NCBI GenBank assembly: GCA_002298155.1
Contig: DBME01000432.1
Coordinates: 20,453-26,730, forward strand
Reading direction: 5' to 3'
DNA length: 6,278 nucleotides
From: Holophagaceae bacterium UBA706
GTDB lineage: Bacteria; Acidobacteriota; Holophagae; Holophagales; Holophagaceae
The translations under genes were made by a program, and so were the position numbers. A model generated the notes under the pieces. It was not told where the DNA came from and ran no database searches. It worked only from the letters and a program-made list of their open reading frames with translations. Numbering within the stretch: position 1 is the stretch's first letter; the number at the start of each line of letters is the position of its first letter. Positions 4,994 through 6,278 of the stretch are shown piece after piece.

Positions 4994-6274
4994 ATTCTGT
5001 CTATCGCGCCATTGTGCCGTTTCAAGCTCTTCCACCAGGTCTTCCTGGAGCCTCTCTTCTTTGGCTTCAATCCATGGGCTGGCGGAGTGGGCCTGCGGCC
5101 TTTCCTGGGTGATACCGAACAGCTTCCACATTGCGGTCGCATAAGCATCAGGAAGGTAACGTCCCCACATTTTCACGGGGATGCAATCCACCTCCAATGT
5201 GGGGGATAGGGCGACCATGGCCATGTAGCGCGTGATGAAAGCGGCATTGTTGGCGATCCGACCGGAATAGGCTGACTTTGCACGTTGCTCCAGGATCCTG
5301 GCCTCGTGGATCGACCTTCCGAATTCACTCTCCACATAGTCTTCACGAGTGGTCAGGATGACTTCCACTCTGAAGGTGCGTTCACCACCTTCGACCCATG
5401 CGGGAAATCCAGCTGCCAGTTCCTCTGTCGAGAGACCGAACCCGGCCTGCCTTGACCAGTCCCAAGGCCGGGAGAGGCTCAGTAATCTTTCCGTTGGTGG
5501 GAGTTGGAGGTCGACGATGATATTGATGTCGTTATAGGAGCCACGGTGCTCCTCCCGTTGGTAGTTCACAACGGGGCCATAGGTCTGGATGGCTTGCTCC
5601 ATGAGGCCGATCTCTTCCTGGGTGCCTACGAACTTTAGCCCGATCCCATCATCGATCTGGAGATCTAACGGACTGAATGTCAGGAGACCTGTTTTGAAGG
5701 ATTTTGCCACGATGTTTTCGGCGGTGTGGAAATCCTCGTCCATTTCGGCCGGAGAGGACAGCAGAGCCTCCAAGGTCGTATTTGCGCGAAGGGCACGTTC
5801 CTTGGCAAGTTGGCGCGCCGTGTCCTTGATGACCCCCGCGAGCGAGTCAGCGATGCGCCTGGATGTCTTATCGGCAACGCGGCGGATTCGTTTGAATCTC
5901 ATCATCCCCAATACTTCTCCGTTCCCTCTGAATCCGACCGTCGCGTTCGAGGGTGTACCAGGGAAGAACTCCTCTGGGCATTCAAGATAGGCGGCGAAGA
6001 GTTCGGCCTCCCTCCGGGACGGATTCCGACAGGCCTTGACGATCAGATCTCGGAGGTCGTCCTTCGAGTGCAGCCGAACGACCCGCATAGGTCCTGTGTG
6101 AACGGAATCCTTGATTCGATTGACGAGCCCAAGTACCCCTGGCCCCGTCACAAGATTCTCGTAGGCCAGGACGCGCGTCAGAAATGCCCCGTCACCAGGC
6201 ATGGGCCGATCTGCCCACCAACGGGTCGCCAGCTCAAACAGCTCACTCCGATGGGTAATGCTATTCACGAACAT
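4970..6274 (-). CDS. Uncharacterised protein, 434 aa, with possible RelA/SpoT-like nucleotidyltransferase domain
   Basis: I do not recognise the full-length protein. It is soluble, with no signal peptide or membrane segment. Residues 1-130 (including RWWADRPMPGDG and VGFRGNGEVLGMMRF) are unassigned. Residues about 130-335 carry elements that line up with the RelA/SpoT synthetase fold: R132/S138 in RVADKTSRR (compare RxKxxxS), IDDGIGLK (207-214; compare I-x-D-x-x-G-x-R, with Asp209 at the Mg-binding position), GSYNDIN (245-251; compare GYxSxH) and VEVILTT followed by E317, G319 and H323 (compare ExQxRT...AExGxxAHW; E304 at the catalytic Glu position). Several consensus residues differ. The rest (about 336-434) is unassigned and ends in a charged Glu-rich helix. 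The ATG at 6274 lies 4 nt from the window edge, so its ribosome binding site is not visible and an upstream start is possible. It converges with the cyclase gene across 64 nt. The coding call is strong; the fold is an inference. Confidence 0.85.
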   Translation of the reverse strand: MFVNSITHRSELFELATRWWADRPMPGDGAFLTRVLAYENLVTGPGVLGLVNRIKDSVHTGPMRVVRLHSKDDLRDLIVKACRNPSRREAELFAAYLECPEEFFPGTPSNATVGFRGNGEVLGMMRFKRIRRVADKTSRRIADSLAGVIKDTARQLAKERALRANTTLEALLSSPAEMDEDFHTAENIVAKSFKTGLLTFSPLDLQIDDGIGLKFVGTQEEIGLMEQAIQTYGPVVNYQREEHRGSYNDINIIVDLQLPPTERLLSLSRPWDWSRQAGFGLSTEELAAGFPAWVEGGERTFRVEVILTTREDYVESEFGRSIHEARILEQRAKSAYSGRIANNAAFITRYMAMVALSPTLEVDCIPVKMWGRYLPDAYATAMWKLFGITQERPQAHSASPWIEAKEERLQEDLVEELETAQWRDRQNFHLMDLV

Positions 6275-6278
6275 TTGA

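Noticed and set aside
1..6278. CRISPR arrays, insertion sequences, toxin-antitoxin pairs or phage genes
   Set aside because: I saw no regularly spaced repeats, terminal inverted repeats with a transposase, or recognisable phage or integrase proteins in any frame.

Overview
The window looks like chromosomal DNA of a GC-rich, Gram-negative-type bacterium. The leftmost gene encodes an MglB-type Roadblock/LC7 protein. This family is best known from Myxococcota and Geobacter-like Desulfobacterota and also occurs in Acidobacteriota such as Holophagae. The sequence does not let me choose among these groups. Gene content (a soluble multi-PAS hybrid histidine kinase, a membrane GGDEF protein) fits a signalling-rich, environmentally responsive organism.

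Layout, left to right. (1) 1-491, minus strand: mglB, cut only at its extreme 3' end. Its usual partner mglA would lie just beyond the left edge. (2) 492-685: a divergent intergenic region that is very GC-rich, with a C8 tract. (3) 686-776, plus strand: a complete tRNA-Ser(GGA) with encoded CCA, followed at once by a strong intrinsic terminator (786-815) and a tandem 10-bp direct repeat (829-850), a setting that resembles tRNA-associated integration sites. (4) 938-1519, plus: an unrecognised 193-aa helical soluble protein with a good ribosome binding site. (5) 1520-1771: a non-coding gap containing several consecutive stem-loops. (6) 1772-3727, plus: a 651-aa PAS-PAS-HisKA-HATPase-REC hybrid kinase whose receiver has Tyr where the phosphorylated Asp should be. 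(7) 3802-4905, plus: a 367-aa membrane diguanylate cyclase with intact GGEEF and RxxD inhibitory site. (8) 4970-6274, minus, convergent: a 434-aa unrecognised protein. By eye it carries spaced motifs resembling the RelA/SpoT (p)ppGpp synthetase fold, with several non-consensus active-site positions.

How they may work together: the kinase and the cyclase are co-directional and 74 nt apart, so they may form a signalling pair ending in c-di-GMP. The kinase's own receiver appears unable to accept phosphate by the normal route, so an unlinked response regulator or a non-phosphorylation mechanism would be needed. The convergent 434-aa protein could be a second nucleotide-signalling enzyme, but that is inference. 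MglB acts in the MglA GTPase polarity/motility system and has no evident link to the rest. The two most unusual items are the D-to-Y receiver (3509-3511) and the divergent RelA/SpoT-like protein.
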